Assembly: GCA_032719365.1 (NCBI GenBank)
Contig: CM064861.1
Location: forward strand, 82,642,863 to 82,706,862
Length of the DNA stretch: 64,000 nucleotides
DNA from: Prinsepia uniflora
Lineage: Eukaryota > Streptophyta > Magnoliopsida > Rosales > Rosaceae
Direction of reading: 5' to 3'
Part shown: in pieces, positions 12,833-23,835 of the stretch
Position numbering within the stretch: the stretch's first letter is position 1
How the letters are laid out: every line of letters begins with the position of its first letter
Position numbers and translations under genes: made by a program
Notes under the pieces: generated by a model
The model's input: the letters and a program-made list of their open reading frames with translations, nothing else
Told to the model about the DNA's origin: nothing
The model's database searches: none

Positions 12833-13828
12833 CTACGGTGATGTACTTGGTCGAATGAATCCCAAATCCACCAACTCCTGCAATTGGGTTTTCAGCTCCC
12901 GCAACTCAGCCGATGCCATTCGATACGGTACCTGTGATATAGGTCGTGTACAAGGGAGTAGTTCAAATGTGAACTCAATCTCCCTATGTGGTGGTAATCC
13001 AGGCAAATCTTCCGGGAACACATCTGGAAACTCTCGCACCACAGGCATATCATTGGCACTCAGAGTGTCAATCTGCGTCGTCACAACATGCACTAGATAA
13101 CCCTGGCATCTTTTTCGTAGAAGCTTGGTACCCGCAAGCGAAGAAATTAGTTCAGGTAGCGGACCGTCACGCTCTCCCTGAAAAGTAACCTCCGGCAATC
13201 CCGGACTCCGCATAATCACTCGCCTACTACAACAATCAATGAGCGAACCGTGCTCCGTCAACCAATCCATTCCCAAGATAACATCAAAGTCATGAATATC
13301 CATAAGGATTAGATCGGCTAGTAAATCCACATCCTCCACTCTTACCGGGCACCTCCGAATCACCTGATTCACTATGTACACAACTCCCATCAGTGTACCA
13401 ACACCCATCTCACTATCCAAGGCTGACACCTCACAATCTAACATACCCGCAAAACTCTTCGAAATAAAGGAATGGGTAGCCCCAGCATCCATTAACACAC
13501 GTACAACAAGATTTGAGATATGAAGAGTACCTGTAACGACACCGGGTGTCGTCTTGGCTTGCTGCTCTATGAATGCAAATACACGAGCTCGTGGTCCGGT
13601 AGCCTGTCCACGCCCACGTGCTCCACGATTCTCACTACGGGCTTCGCTCTGTCCCCGGCCTCTGACAGTGTTGGAAGTCGAACTATGCACTGCACTGGTG
13701 CCTCCTGTATCATTACCCCTGCTAAAAGTTGGGCACTCCCGAGCATAGTGGCCTGAACCTCTGCATGTAAAGCAAACGAGTACACCCAGTCTGTCAGCAG
13801 ACCCACCGGATGCACCACTCCATGACAT
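12833..13828 (-). pseudogene. C gag zinc knuckle and aspartic protease
   Basis: An open stretch of 331 residues in the gag-pol frame. Residues 19-32 form an intact CCHC knuckle (CFTCRGSGHYAREC). The protease active site is seen as MDAGATHSFISK, where the family has D-S/A-G-A, followed by DFDVILGMDWL. It ends just before the polymerase at a stop (12,833-12,835) that replaces the Trp of the usual SPWGAPV. The protease releases the domains from the polyprotein in the family. Confidence 0.92.
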
Positions 13829-13861
13829 GCATTAAATAGAACCAGATATCGACCCCGATAT

Positions 13862-14596
13862 CTAGGAACTCCCAAAGTGACCATACCCTCCTCGACCGCT
13901 CGAAAACGATGATGTTCCACTATTGTGTCCTCCTTTCGATCCTCGACGGCTCACTGGTCCAAGATACGGACGATCCACGAGTCGTCCCTCTCCAAATGAC
14001 TGTCGTGCCCGGTGTGTCGCTAGACCTGACTCGACAGGAACCGCGGCATCCACCATGTCTCTCAAGGTTGCATGACTGGTAGCTGTCACACCTGCCTGAA
14101 TATCCCCTCGGAGTCCAAGCTCAACCCTCTGACATTTATCCTCTTCTGTGCTCCCAAAGGCTGCTGCAAACCGAGAAAGACTCACAAAGGTATCCTCATA
14201 ATCCGTCACTGACATATCGCCTTGCTGAAGTCGTAAAAACTCTGCCTCACGGGCAGCGCAAAAGGATCGCGGGTAGTACTGGTCCAAGAATCTCGCACGA
14301 AAAACCTCCCAAGTAGTAGTGTGGACAGACCAACCCGACATCTCCAGGCCGTACCACCACTGGTAGGTCCCTCTTTCCAGTAGGAAGGTCGCCAATACCA
14401 CGCGCTCTTCCAGTAGACAGTGCATCACAGTAAAGATCCTCTCTCATCTGGCTATCCACTCGTGAGCATCCTTGGGGTTTGATCCCCCACTAAAGTGCGT
14501 GGCTCCCAAACGTTGAGCGTGTTCGATACTCGTACACTCCATCTCTTTAGCTATTTCCTCATCAGTCCGTGCTGGAAGAATCCTCCTTGGAGGCAT
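13862..14596 (-). pseudogene. C gag, capsid region
   Basis: The start ATG is at 14,594-14,596, giving MPPRRILPARTDEE and then EMECTSIEHAQRL, conserved with element D (its gag starts at 47,272). A TGA at 14,444-14,446 replaces the expected Trp before ERIFTVM. The main capsid stretch follows, with YQWWYGLEMSGW, FLDQYYPRSF and DYEDTFVSLSRFA, typical of Retrotrans_gag. It ends in a stop at 13,862. Another in-frame TAA lies at 13,832-13,834. Gag forms the cytoplasmic particle in working relatives. Confidence 0.9.
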
Positions 14597-14692
14597 AACC
14601 AACTGTTTAAGAGGCATAGATTAGACAACATCTTAAAACGTCAGAAGTACCGAGTACTGACCACTAGTCTAGCATGCTGACCATAACCTAGT

Positions 14693-14704
14693 GCTCTCAT
14701 ACCA
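14693..14704 (-). other. Primer binding site of element C
   Basis: The minus strand reads TGGTATGAGAGC, one mismatch from the initiator tRNA-Met PBS, three bases inside the 5' LTR end at 14,708. Confidence 0.88.
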
Positions 14705-15216
14705 AGTTGACAGGACCCGCCCCGCTCCCCCTAGGACCACCCAGGGACGTGCCCTGCTCCCGTTTGACACCCGATCTCACAATACCAAAATTACCCTTAA
14801 AAGAACTCAAATGCATAAATATCCAAATTTAAGTCATACATAATATCCGAATACAAATAGCGTCAGAAAAGGGATAGTTTCCAAATGCAGGTTATTGAGC
14901 ACAACTCTAGATATTCTACGTGCCAACCTACACGGCAGTAGGGTTCAGGTGCGCAACGTAAACCTATGCCTCTTACTTGGGATCCTCTTCTTCCTCAGTA
15001 GCACGGCCTGGAGGGGTCAGTAAAATAATTAGGGTGAGTGGGCCGAAACTCAAGTTTGTAAAACACTTCTCTATATCGAAAACATATAGTTTTTCCCCTC
15101 CGTTTTCTGAAATGCATGTATCAGTGTCAAAAGCCATAATAACATATCATATAAACATAAGCAGAATAATATAAACATAAACATAACCTCAGTCACTGCA
15201 CATACATCCCAACCCT

Positions 15217-15359
15217 GACATCCCAGATGTCTGACGTCCCAGACGTTCAATAAGATCACAGTCCCAAGGCTACGCATGCCACCCGGGATTTCAATCCCGA
15301 GTCCAAATCCCGAACCCAGTCCGGGTATGGCATCCTAGATGCCTGACGTCCTAGACGTC
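15217..15359 (-). repeat. Micro-hairpin array, C 5' LTR
   Basis: Units lie at 15,217 (GACATCCCAGATGTC), 15,233 (GACGTCCCAGACGTT), 15,329 (GGCATCCTAGATGCC) and 15,345 (GACGTCCTAGACGTC). Each pair is 16 bp apart. Three units have perfectly complementary arms; the unit at 15,233 can use a terminal wobble or mismatch. The array lies about 510-650 bp from the LTR 3' end, the same place as in B. Confidence 0.82.
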
Positions 15360-16056
15360 CAATAATAGCAATCCTGCTCCTGAGCCACTCTACGGTCTGG
15401 TCCCTCCGTAAAATGACCCCTCGCAGGCAATGCGTCGTGACCACTCCGGGGTACCCACATCCGGAGGAGACAGTATCACTATGGTAGATCTATACAGAGT
15501 ACTAAAGATAATCATCGAAATCCATATACATATATATGACTCAAAATAGTGTATAACTAACCAGACGGGTCTCATGCCCAAACATCGTAATACGTGCCAT
15601 AATCATAACTCAAGATAATTAGATGCTTTTGCTTGAATCACATATATATAATAGAAAGGAAAATAGTTATGCATGCTAAGGTTTAATGAAATCAAACGCC
15701 CACTCACAGTACAATCCCGCTGCAAATCCGTGTGTATAACCATGTCCAAGTGCTATTGCACGATTCCTGTCATGTCCAAAGCATATGTAAGGGTCACTAT
15801 AAGTCCCTACTAAACAACCAAGAAACCCTAGACTGAAACCGGCCCGGGAAAGCAGTCTGAACACGCTTCCCAAGGCTTCAAACCCTAATTTGACCAACCT
15901 AACGATCTCTGAATGACACGAAACCACCACCATTGGATTCGTATCGTCGAATCCTTTAAAATGGTACTGGTCCCACAAAATTTACTATTCACACGCACCC
16001 CCACGTGCCTGGTCAAAGGTCGGTCAACTCTGCTACAGTACATGCTTACGTCAGCA

Positions 16057-16189
16057 TGACGTCATTGTTGACGTCAACACAGAAAGTGTAAGAAGACACG
16101 TGTCATATGCTCATTGGTACATGGTCTGACAGTCTCTAAAATGATGACGTCATCATGACCTCGCTACTGAAGTCAGCATGATGACGTCA
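16057..16189 (-). promoter_or_regulatory. TGACGTCA / CACGTG array in C 5' LTR
   Basis: TGACGTCA occurs at 16,057-16,064, 16,069-16,076, 16,145-16,152 and 16,182-16,189; CACGTG is at 16,097-16,102; ATTGG (a CCAAT box on the other strand) lies between them. In plants such palindromes (C-box, G-box) bind bZIP factors. The place, about 1.15-1.28 kb from the LTR start, suits an enhancer, but I could not fix the TATA box or the start site. In the 3' LTR some copies have become TGACATCA, a G-to-A change at the CpG. Confidence 0.6.
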
Positions 16190-19100
16190 TGAACTACAGA
16201 AATCGGGTCACCGTTGGCCCACGGCTTGACCCGATCACAGATCATGTTTTCGGCCACCATTTTCGATCAAACTTGGCCCTATAGACTCGTCACAACCCCC
16301 TCTACAGTTCTGTGAATTCAAAACCAATTTTTTGGTTGAAGAAGATACCTGAAAATCAAAGGGAAAACCTGTTGGAGGCTCTGGTCATCTTCTCTGGTTA
16401 GTCACTTGATTACAGCCACGAACTTTGGTCCAAACTGGTCATCTGAGTCCCTAAAACATGTCTCAGAGGTGAACAATGAAACCTAACATCAAAACTAGCC
16501 ATTTCGAAACAGGGAAGAAAGTTGGACCTTTCACATTTTCTAACTTACCGCCGCCGTGTCGCCACCGTACGTCATCCTGTACACTCCTCAGTCCTCCTGC
16601 CGCCCTAGTTCACCTAACCCTACGTTGGTTCAATCCCTGGTGTGGAGGTTTGGACGGTTGGATGCTTAGAGGTTGGTTTGTTTCCTTTCGGGTCTGGGGT
16701 GTTTCGGGTCGAGCAGGCCAGGCTGTGGTGGTGGTTGCCGGTGTCTGGTGGTGGCTGGTGGTAGTCTGGTGGTGGAGCAAGGCAGAGGGGTGGCCTGGAT
16801 GTGTGTTTGTTCTTCCTAAGTCGTGTTCATGGCTTGAGAGAAGATGAAAGAGAGAGAGGGTTGTCTGATGGATTAAAAAGGGAGAAGGAAATGAATTGAA
16901 CGGTCCAGATGAGCCCTAGGCTGAGATGAATTGTTAGAAATTGTTTAGGGAAAAAGAATTGTTTAAAAATGTAGCCAATAGGGACAAGACCCAGAATTTG
17001 GGGAAAAGGGGTGTGTGAGATGAGTGACACTTATCACTCATCCAAGGTTCCAGATTGATTTGATTTTTAAATCAGATCCTAATATTATAATATTATTTTA
17101 ATTCAAACCTCAGTTCGTTCGGTTAATCGATTTTACTTCCGTGACCATAACGTTTTCGTTGTACGTCCGTTTTTGACGTGCCGCCTGCCTACGGACTCGT
17201 GATGTCCTAATCTACGTCACGATCATGGGTCAAAGTCCTAAATATTCCTCGGGAAAAAAGTCAACTTTTCCCCCCTTAGGAGCAAAATGGTCATTTTACA
17301 ATAAAATAGTATTTACAAAAGTTCGGGTCATTACAGGTTGAGTGATGGACTGGAAGGGATCCAGTGGAGATTGTTATGTGTTCGGATAAGTCCCAACAGT
17401 GATGGGATGACAAGTGATGAATGGATGAAAGAGGTATTATTGAGACTTGAGGAATCTTGGGATGACGCAAGGGACGTCATGAGAATTAATGGATTTGGGG
17501 AGTTGTTGTCAACTCCGAGATTGGTGTGATTGTATGTTTCTAATATCTCCAGAAGGTACAAGGAAATTATTGAAATTGGAAAAACTGAGTGTTGAACCTG
17601 TAAAGTTTGGGATGTGAGAACGAAATAGTATTGAATTACGTCCTGTTGGATGTGCATATACAGTTATGAACGGACTTGAGGTCTAAGTAATGGATTGATT
17701 GCGGACACGTGGTTGTCCAAGTGAGTTGAGGATATGGGAAGTCCAGTGGTTGGACTTTACATCTTGTTGGGAGCATATCTGTTTCCAACATGGTTGGAAC
17801 TTCAGATTCGAGGAGAGTTGTGATTGAGGAGACGAGAGGAGTGCTCGTTTCCGTATTGGTGATAGGTATTCTGAAGTCATTGGGGGTGACTTCTTAATTC
17901 CTGCCCGAGGTAGATGATGATTATGGTTACCAGTACGTTGAGTGTGTATTGGTTGGTGGACCCATGATTGGCTTTGGGTCATTGGACACAAGGAGTTGTG
18001 TTTAATTCTGGATTTGGGTGGTGAAAATCGAGGTCATCATTCCACCTAGGAAAATTTGACAAAGGATTCAAAGAGGGTGTAAGACTCTACGATCAGATTC
18101 TAGGTGGATTGCTAGCTACGTAAGCATATGTGGATCCTAGGTGGATTTGGATTGTGATGTTGTGGACATTGGGCATGGTGACGATCTAGGATCGTGATGT
18201 TACCGGTCGGGTGACGTGGTGATGGATTTGAATTGTGATCTTGTTGATCAGGTTAAGTGAAGAGCTTATTGCCCTGTCTTAAATATTTGGATATGGGAAT
18301 GGTTGGATTAAACTTCTTTTTGAAGTTAATCCGGTGTGAGACGGTACTCGAGTGAGTTGGAATGTTTACGATTTGACTCGAGGATTTGACTTGTGAATGA
18401 GTGGATATCCAACAAGGTCAAATTGGTCAGTCTTGGATATTTGAATGATGGGATTGGCTTCTTTTCGAACTCCATCGAATGTGGTACGGAAATTGTTTGA
18501 GCGAGTATCCGATAGGTTCGGAGTTAGTACGTCTCAGTAGACGTGGGTGAGATTGGATGCTCATTTGGTATGACTGGATACTCCTTGGTGGGCGTGCTTG
18601 GATTGGTACATTTTGGATGACGTGATTGGGAGTAGACTTTGTGTTGCTAGTCGGGTGACCATGGGACTCGTGATAGGTGAGGAGTTGGAGTATTTGATCT
18701 GTCTAGTACTGGATTAGACAGTTGGACCCCAGAATTAAAGCATGTTTAGCTACGAGCTATGTTGTAGGCTGGATGACGATGGATGTACATACAAGGTACG
18801 TTGTACGAGGATCGATACGGGATAGGCTGAGTGGTGCCTAGTGACGATACATGGGATGTACCAGTGGTATGTGGATGAACGTGTTGGTAATCGGCTTAGT
18901 TCCGATACCATTGGATTTGGTTGTGAACGTGAACTGGACATTGAATACTATGCACTGGGCAGAGTGATTTGATGAATTCAGTGATTGTATGAGCAGGTGC
19001 TCTTAGCCATGAATGGCTAATGAAACTCTAGTGTGAGATTTGTGATCACTGCTGGGCTAGTGTTCAATGTGTTCCAGTTACACCACCTGATTGAGTGAGA

Positions 19101-19642
19101 TGACTGTATACGCATACTCAGGTTAAGGGAGTTGGTGGTTAATGTAATCATAAGTTGCTTTGCTTGATGTTATCACGCCGTGACTTTACCAGCGTCTTGG
19201 ATCGCTGAGGGGGTTGACAGTTGTGGACACTGAGATCGATATCTATCACAGGATTGAGCTTGCCCTGTGAGGTGAGATCCTGTTGTTGATCTTACGCTAC
19301 ATTGAGGGAGTTGTAGTACGAGGTGATGTCACTGATTGGTTGATGATTGGAGCTTTACTAGGGTGGTAAAGCTTAGTGGTGACAGATTGGCTGGTAGTGT
19401 CAGCGTGGACTAAAAAATGAGATTTGGTGACTCCTAATGGGAGCAGATGTCAGGATGTATTAGTAATTGAAAGGAACCGTCAAGCTGAAGGAGTCAGCTT
19501 AATGGTAAAATCGTCAAGTGGTATTAACGCGGATCAGGTGATCAATTTCACTCGAGGTGTTCGAGTATAGTCGGTATGACGTGAGACTGTGATTGGACGT
19601 CTAAGTGCAGACAAGTTTTGTGTTGGTTAGTGGGTGTACCAG

Positions 19643-19859
19643 TGATAGGACCTACCCCGACTATCACCCCGATAACCGGGACGAACCCTGCTCCCGTCTG
19701 AAAAAACCACAATTACATTGCCAGACCAGGGAGGATTAAAAATCCAACAAGTCATCAGCTAGACAGAGCATAGTACAAAACAAGATAAAACACCGATTAA
19801 CCTAGCTAATCCGTCACTAATCACTAATCTAATCCCGACTCTCGGGACGGGTCGTTACA
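19643..19859 (-). mobile_element. 217-bp LTR-like miniature
   Basis: It starts TGATAGGACC and ends GGGACGGGTCGTTACA on +, the two terminal signatures of the 2.5-3.5 kb LTRs in this window, but is only 217 bp long. The flanks ACCAG (19,638-19,642) and ACTAG (19,860-19,864) look like a 5-bp TSD with one mismatch. It has no interior. It is either an extremely short LTR family seen as a solo LTR, or an ordinary LTR with a large internal deletion. Confidence 0.65.
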
Positions 19860-19950
19860 ACTAGTGTACATGTGTTGTGAGACCAAATTTGTTTTCCACG
19901 AGATGGATGTGGAATAAGGATAGTTGGAATTTCGAGGACGAAATTATTTA

Positions 19951-19962
19951 AGGGGGGAAAAT
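19951..19962 (+). other. Polypurine tract of element B
   Basis: AGGGGGGAAAAT lies directly before the TG of the 3' LTR, the usual place for the plus-strand primer. Confidence 0.85.
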
Positions 19963-22385
19963 TGTAACGACCCGTCCCGAATATCGGGATTAAATATTAA
20001 TTAATTATGATTTATAATGACTAATCTGGGATTAGTTGAGTGAAATCGGACGAAATGTGCAAAATGACCGTTTTGCACCTAGGCGTGGGCAAAATATTGA
20101 CTTTTAGTTCGGGCGGTCAAGTGGACTTTGACCGATGGTTGTGGCGTAGTTTGGGACGTCACGAGTTCATAGACCGGTGGCACGTCCGGTTCCCACATTC
20201 GAGGAAGAAGTTATGACGTTCGGAAGTCGAGGGATATTTTGGTATTTTGGTTGAAAAGGGGCCAAATGTTGACTTTTGACCTGGGAGGTCCAATGACAAA
20301 GGGCCAAAGACCGTTACGTAGATCGAGTCGATACGAATTCATAGACAGGCGACACGCTGAAATCGGACGTCGAACGGAAAAGTTGTGGTCACTAGAGCGA
20401 AATCGATTAACCGAACTAACCGAGGTTTGAATTAAAATAATATTATAATATTGTAATTTGACCGAAAAGCTGGATCAATCTGGATCCTTGGATGAGTGAC
20501 TCCCCACACTCACTTTCCCTAAAACATGGATCATGTTCCCCATTGGTTGATTATTTTATGTTTTCTTTCTCTCGTGCAATCCTAGCCGTCCATCTCATCC
20601 CAACCTCTCCATCTCATCCCTCCATTTCATCAGTCATCACCTCCATCTCTTTTATTTTCCTTCCACCCGCACCATCCTCATTTTTTATTCGAAACAAAGA
20701 CACACAGACATATATCCCTCTCTGTGTTCATATGCTAGATCAGGGAGTGGGTATGAGAGGCAGAAAGGACGACTGAGGTGAGCTGCGCACGGTAGGGACG
20801 ACGGTGGAGGAACCTAAAAAAATGCTTTGGACGTAGTTTTGAGGATGGAAACGGCCAAGATCGACGTCACGATGCAGTTGCAGGTGGCCGATCTGCACTC
20901 CTCCATGAACAGGTTTGGAAGGCCCGGTGATAGTGGTGTGGCCCGGGAAGGTCTATGGCACGCATATCGAGGCACAGCATTGTACGTTCTGTGAGTGGAG
21001 TTTGCTTTTATAAATATTATGCATGCCTAACTATGTTATATGTTTTATATACGTGATTTCCATGATGATGATTGTGATTATTGATTCCGCGTATGTTGCA
21101 CGTATTTTGAGATGTTTTTCGTATTGCACGTATGTCGAGACTGACGGTTTTATTGTGGTTTTACGTGCTTGTGGTTTCATGAATGATGTGATTAAATGGT
21201 TTTGAAATGAGAAAGATGAACTCGGGCATGATGCCCAATTATTTTGGAAACCTCGGACTTGGAGTCCATTTGAATTACGTAATCGGGTCGGGGCCCAGTT
21301 GCTTTATGAAATCGGGCCAGTGGCCCAGTTGTTTACGAAATCGGGCTGAGACCCATTTGAGTTATATTATCCGGCCAGGGGCCCAGTTGATTTACGAATT
21401 CGGGTCGTGGGCCCAGTGGTTTACAGAATCGGGCGTGAGGCCTAGTTGGGTTATAAATGTGATTTCGGGTCTGAGACCCTATGTTTCATTAACGTGATTT
21501 TGGGCCGGGGACCCTAAATGGAATTGTGATGTTTTATGGAGATTTCAGGCAGAGCCCATTGAAATGTTGTGAAATGATTTGATAAAACTGTTTTCCATAT
21601 ACCATCTTGATATGAGGATATATGATGGTTTCCTCCAGGTGTCTGGGACACTGAGGAAGTCACGGTGCATTGCCTGCGAGGGGTCATTGTACGGAGCTAT
21701 CGGACCGTATAGTGACTTAGGAGCAGGATTGCTATGATTAGACGTCTGGGACGTCAGACATCTGGGATGTCAGAGATATGGACCCGGAGAGACCCCGGGC
21801 AACACACATTGCTTATACCATGAGATATGACGTCTGAGACGTCAAGCGTCTGGGACGCTAGGCATCTGGGATGCTGGAGATGATTATGTGGATAATATGG
21901 ACTACGGATCTATAAAATGGTTTTTCGGTTGAAATTGTGTTTATGGATTTGGGCAGTGGCCCACATAGTTTTGTATTTATGAATGTGGTATTCTACAATT
22001 TTGGGCTGAGTTCCCACACTTGGTTTTGAGTTACAGTTTTGGGCTAAGGCCCCAATGGCTTGTTTGAGTAAATGTTTTGATTACTGGTTTTCGAGGCATG
22101 CATACGTTTTATTGAAGAGCATAAATGTCTTTGTGAAATGTGTTTATGAACTTAATTATTTTTTTCCACTCGCAAACTTTGTTGTTTTTAATGCCCTTCA
22201 GGTTGTTCACGGATGCGACTGCAGTAGAGACTGGGACATCGCATGCCTCCTCCATCGATCCTTGTCCACTCTGGAAGCCCCGTTTGGGTAATGGCATCAG
22301 GTTATCCCTTGTCTGACACTTCGTGTTAGACGGGAGCATGACACATTCCATGGTAATTCTAGGGGGATTAGGATGGGTCGTGTCA
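19963..22385 (+). repeat. 3' LTR of element B
   Basis: 2423 bp from TGTAACGACC to GGGTCGTGTCA. Compared with the 5' LTR, the first roughly 470 bp and the part after about 21,480 differ at around one base in twelve, while about 20,510-21,370 is almost identical. Confidence 0.92.
21741..21875 (+). repeat. Micro-hairpin array, B 3' LTR
   Basis: Five units start at 21,741, 21,757, 21,829, 21,845 and 21,861: GACGTCTGGGACGTC, GACATCTGGGATGTC, GACGTCTGAGACGTC, AGCGTCTGGGACGCT and GGCATCTGGGATGCT. All arms pair, the last with one G-U. The sequence of the arms differs between units but complementarity is kept. Spacing is exactly 16 bp within groups. Confidence 0.85.
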
Positions 22386-22390
22386 TAATA

Positions 22391-23835
22391 GTTTAGGGAA
22401 AGAAAGTCCACCCATACACCTCTAAATCGTCGAATTCACCTTTGCACAAACTTCCGTAATTTTCAGGAATCTCAAAACCTGTCATAAATCACATCTAGAG
22501 ATCATTAACCATCCCAAGTAACTTCGATTTTAATCCCATAATTTTCTGGGATTTTTAAACGGATTTAAAACGATGCCTAAACCTTCGAACACCTAAAACT
22601 ACCCCGAAATAGTGTCTGATCTACTTGAAACTTGCTACAAAATGTTTGTAACATCAAATACTATAAGTTTCATGTTGGAAATATCCTCATATGAGGTGGC
22701 ACACGCCCCCATGAGCCGCCCAAAGGCGCTGCGCGTGGTGGCCACTCGCACTATTCATCTCCTTCAACCTTGGGTCACAAACCCGTTTTTCTGCTAAACG
22801 GGTTTGTTGACCCGTGGCTTGACCCGACTAATTCTCCCTCAATTCTTAACCTTTTTCTTCCCAATTTCATCCAACACACTTTAAACTAACCCAAAAAAGG
22901 GATCTGTAACATCAAAATAGGAAAAAACTTACTCAAAACCGTTGTCCAAATCCATCGAGTTTCGGCCCTATTTTTTGTCCACTATTTGCAGGTCTTCTTT
23001 CGTCCCAAACTCACTATTTTTCAACGTTCTGGGCTCCTGGAAGCATAAGGAGGCTATTAGAGTCCGTATTTTTTATGTTTGAACAACTCGACTAACCTAG
23101 GTTCACGGATGCAACCTTGGTTTCCAAGTAGTTTGGGTTCCTGGGTTCATTACCTTCCCTCTCTCTTCTCACACCTGAGTCTCTCCTTTCATCCTTCTCC
23201 TCTCTGGCTTTCTCTTCTTCTCCCCTGCTTCTCTTTCTCTCCATTTTTTCCTCTAGGCCGTACATACACCAAACACACACAACTCACTAAACTCACGTTT
23301 TTAAACACACACACAACCCAAGTCAGTGGCACAGTGCCCTAAGTGATAGGGACACTTGTCACACTTAAAATCATCCACAAAAACATCTCACAAGTGAAAT
23401 TACGAAAAAATGCCCTCTATTAAAAAAATTACCAAATTGTCCCTACACATCTCAAACTCAAAAACGAAACCATCTGAACTTCGTTTCTGGCATGCCATCT
23501 GTCAATGTACTCAGGAAGCCGAGACCTTCATAATGGTCCCCTTGAATCGCCTAAAAGAGGTCCCCAATCAAAAAGTGAACATTTTGACTTTGACCAAGAA
23601 GAGTCAACTCTTTGACTGAGGGGCAAAACAATCACTTTTGTCCGGCCTTTTCCTAACTTTGACGGGCCACCCATCTACGAACTCAGGATTTCGAGACCAT
23701 CGTAATTGTCTTTTTGGAACCCCCAAACGGCATACCAATAAAAAATTCAACACTTAGACTTTTTTCAAAAGAAAAATCATTATTTTCCCCTTCAATTTTC
23801 CAATTCCACGTTTCCTCGAGATCCGATTCGTTACA
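22391..23835 (-). mobile_element. 5' LTR of element A, second part
   Basis: It resumes after B's second TSD copy (22,386-22,390) and ends ATTCGTTACA at 23,835, the complement of an LTR start TGTAACGAAT. Together with 2579-3988 it makes an LTR of about 2.85 kb. The following bases TGTTA would be the right TSD copy; the left copy is outside the window. ORFs inside (such as the pyrimidine-rich one near 23,079) are not conserved. Confidence 0.78.

Larger units (their letters stand above)
7487..17335 (-). mobile_element. Ty3/gypsy chromodomain retrotransposon C, complete
   Basis: A full 9849-bp element on the minus strand. LTRs of 2628 bp each (7487-10,114 and 14,708-17,335) flank a gag-pol region. 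The TSD GGTTG is perfect (7482-7486 and 17,336-17,340). The PBS is next to the right LTR and a purine-rich PPT (complement of 10,115-10,128) lies next to the left LTR. Gag, CCHC zinc knuckle, protease, reverse transcriptase, RNase H, integrase and a C-terminal chromodomain occur in Ty3/gypsy order in one long frame. Long LTRs with an integrase-linked chromodomain point to the Tekay/Del lineage. The frame is broken by many stops and one shift, so C is non-autonomous now. LTRs agree at roughly nine bases in ten over the first 230 by eye. Confidence 0.95.
14708..17335 (-). repeat. 5' LTR of element C
   Basis: 2628 bp, from the complement of TGTAATGACC at 17,335 to TGACAGG at 14,708. This copy would drive transcription. 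It holds four TGACGTCA palindromes and one CACGTG within about 130 bp, and micro-hairpins nearer its 3' end. Confidence 0.93.
17341..19962 (+). mobile_element. Interior of element B, right part, non-coding
   Basis: It resumes after C's second TSD copy. I read no gag-pol domain on either strand. The last bases (TTCGAGGACGAAATTATTT, then the PPT) match the gag-pol end seen in C and D, so this may be an interior too mutated to recognise. It contains the 217-bp miniature at 19,643. Confidence 0.7.
3989..22385 (+). mobile_element. LTR retrotransposon B, complete but interrupted
   Basis: B has two LTRs of about 2.4 kb (3989-6383 and 19,963-22,385), a perfect initiator tRNA-Met PBS, a PPT, and a perfect TSD TAATA at 3984-3988 and 22,386-22,390. 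The original interior was only about 3.5 kb and no gag-pol can be read in it. The last interior bases read TTCGAGGACGAAATT before the PPT, as in chromodomain Ty3 elements of the Tekay/Del type, so B is probably a decayed or non-autonomous relative. It is interrupted by element C and by a 217-bp miniature. Because C lies inside B, B is the older insertion. Confidence 0.9.

Noticed and set aside
16476..16847. 123-residue ORF with Val/Trp repeats, related to the one at 9270
   Set aside because: It lies in LTRs of element C; the repeats come from GTGGTGG simple sequence, and the two LTR copies do not keep one frame.
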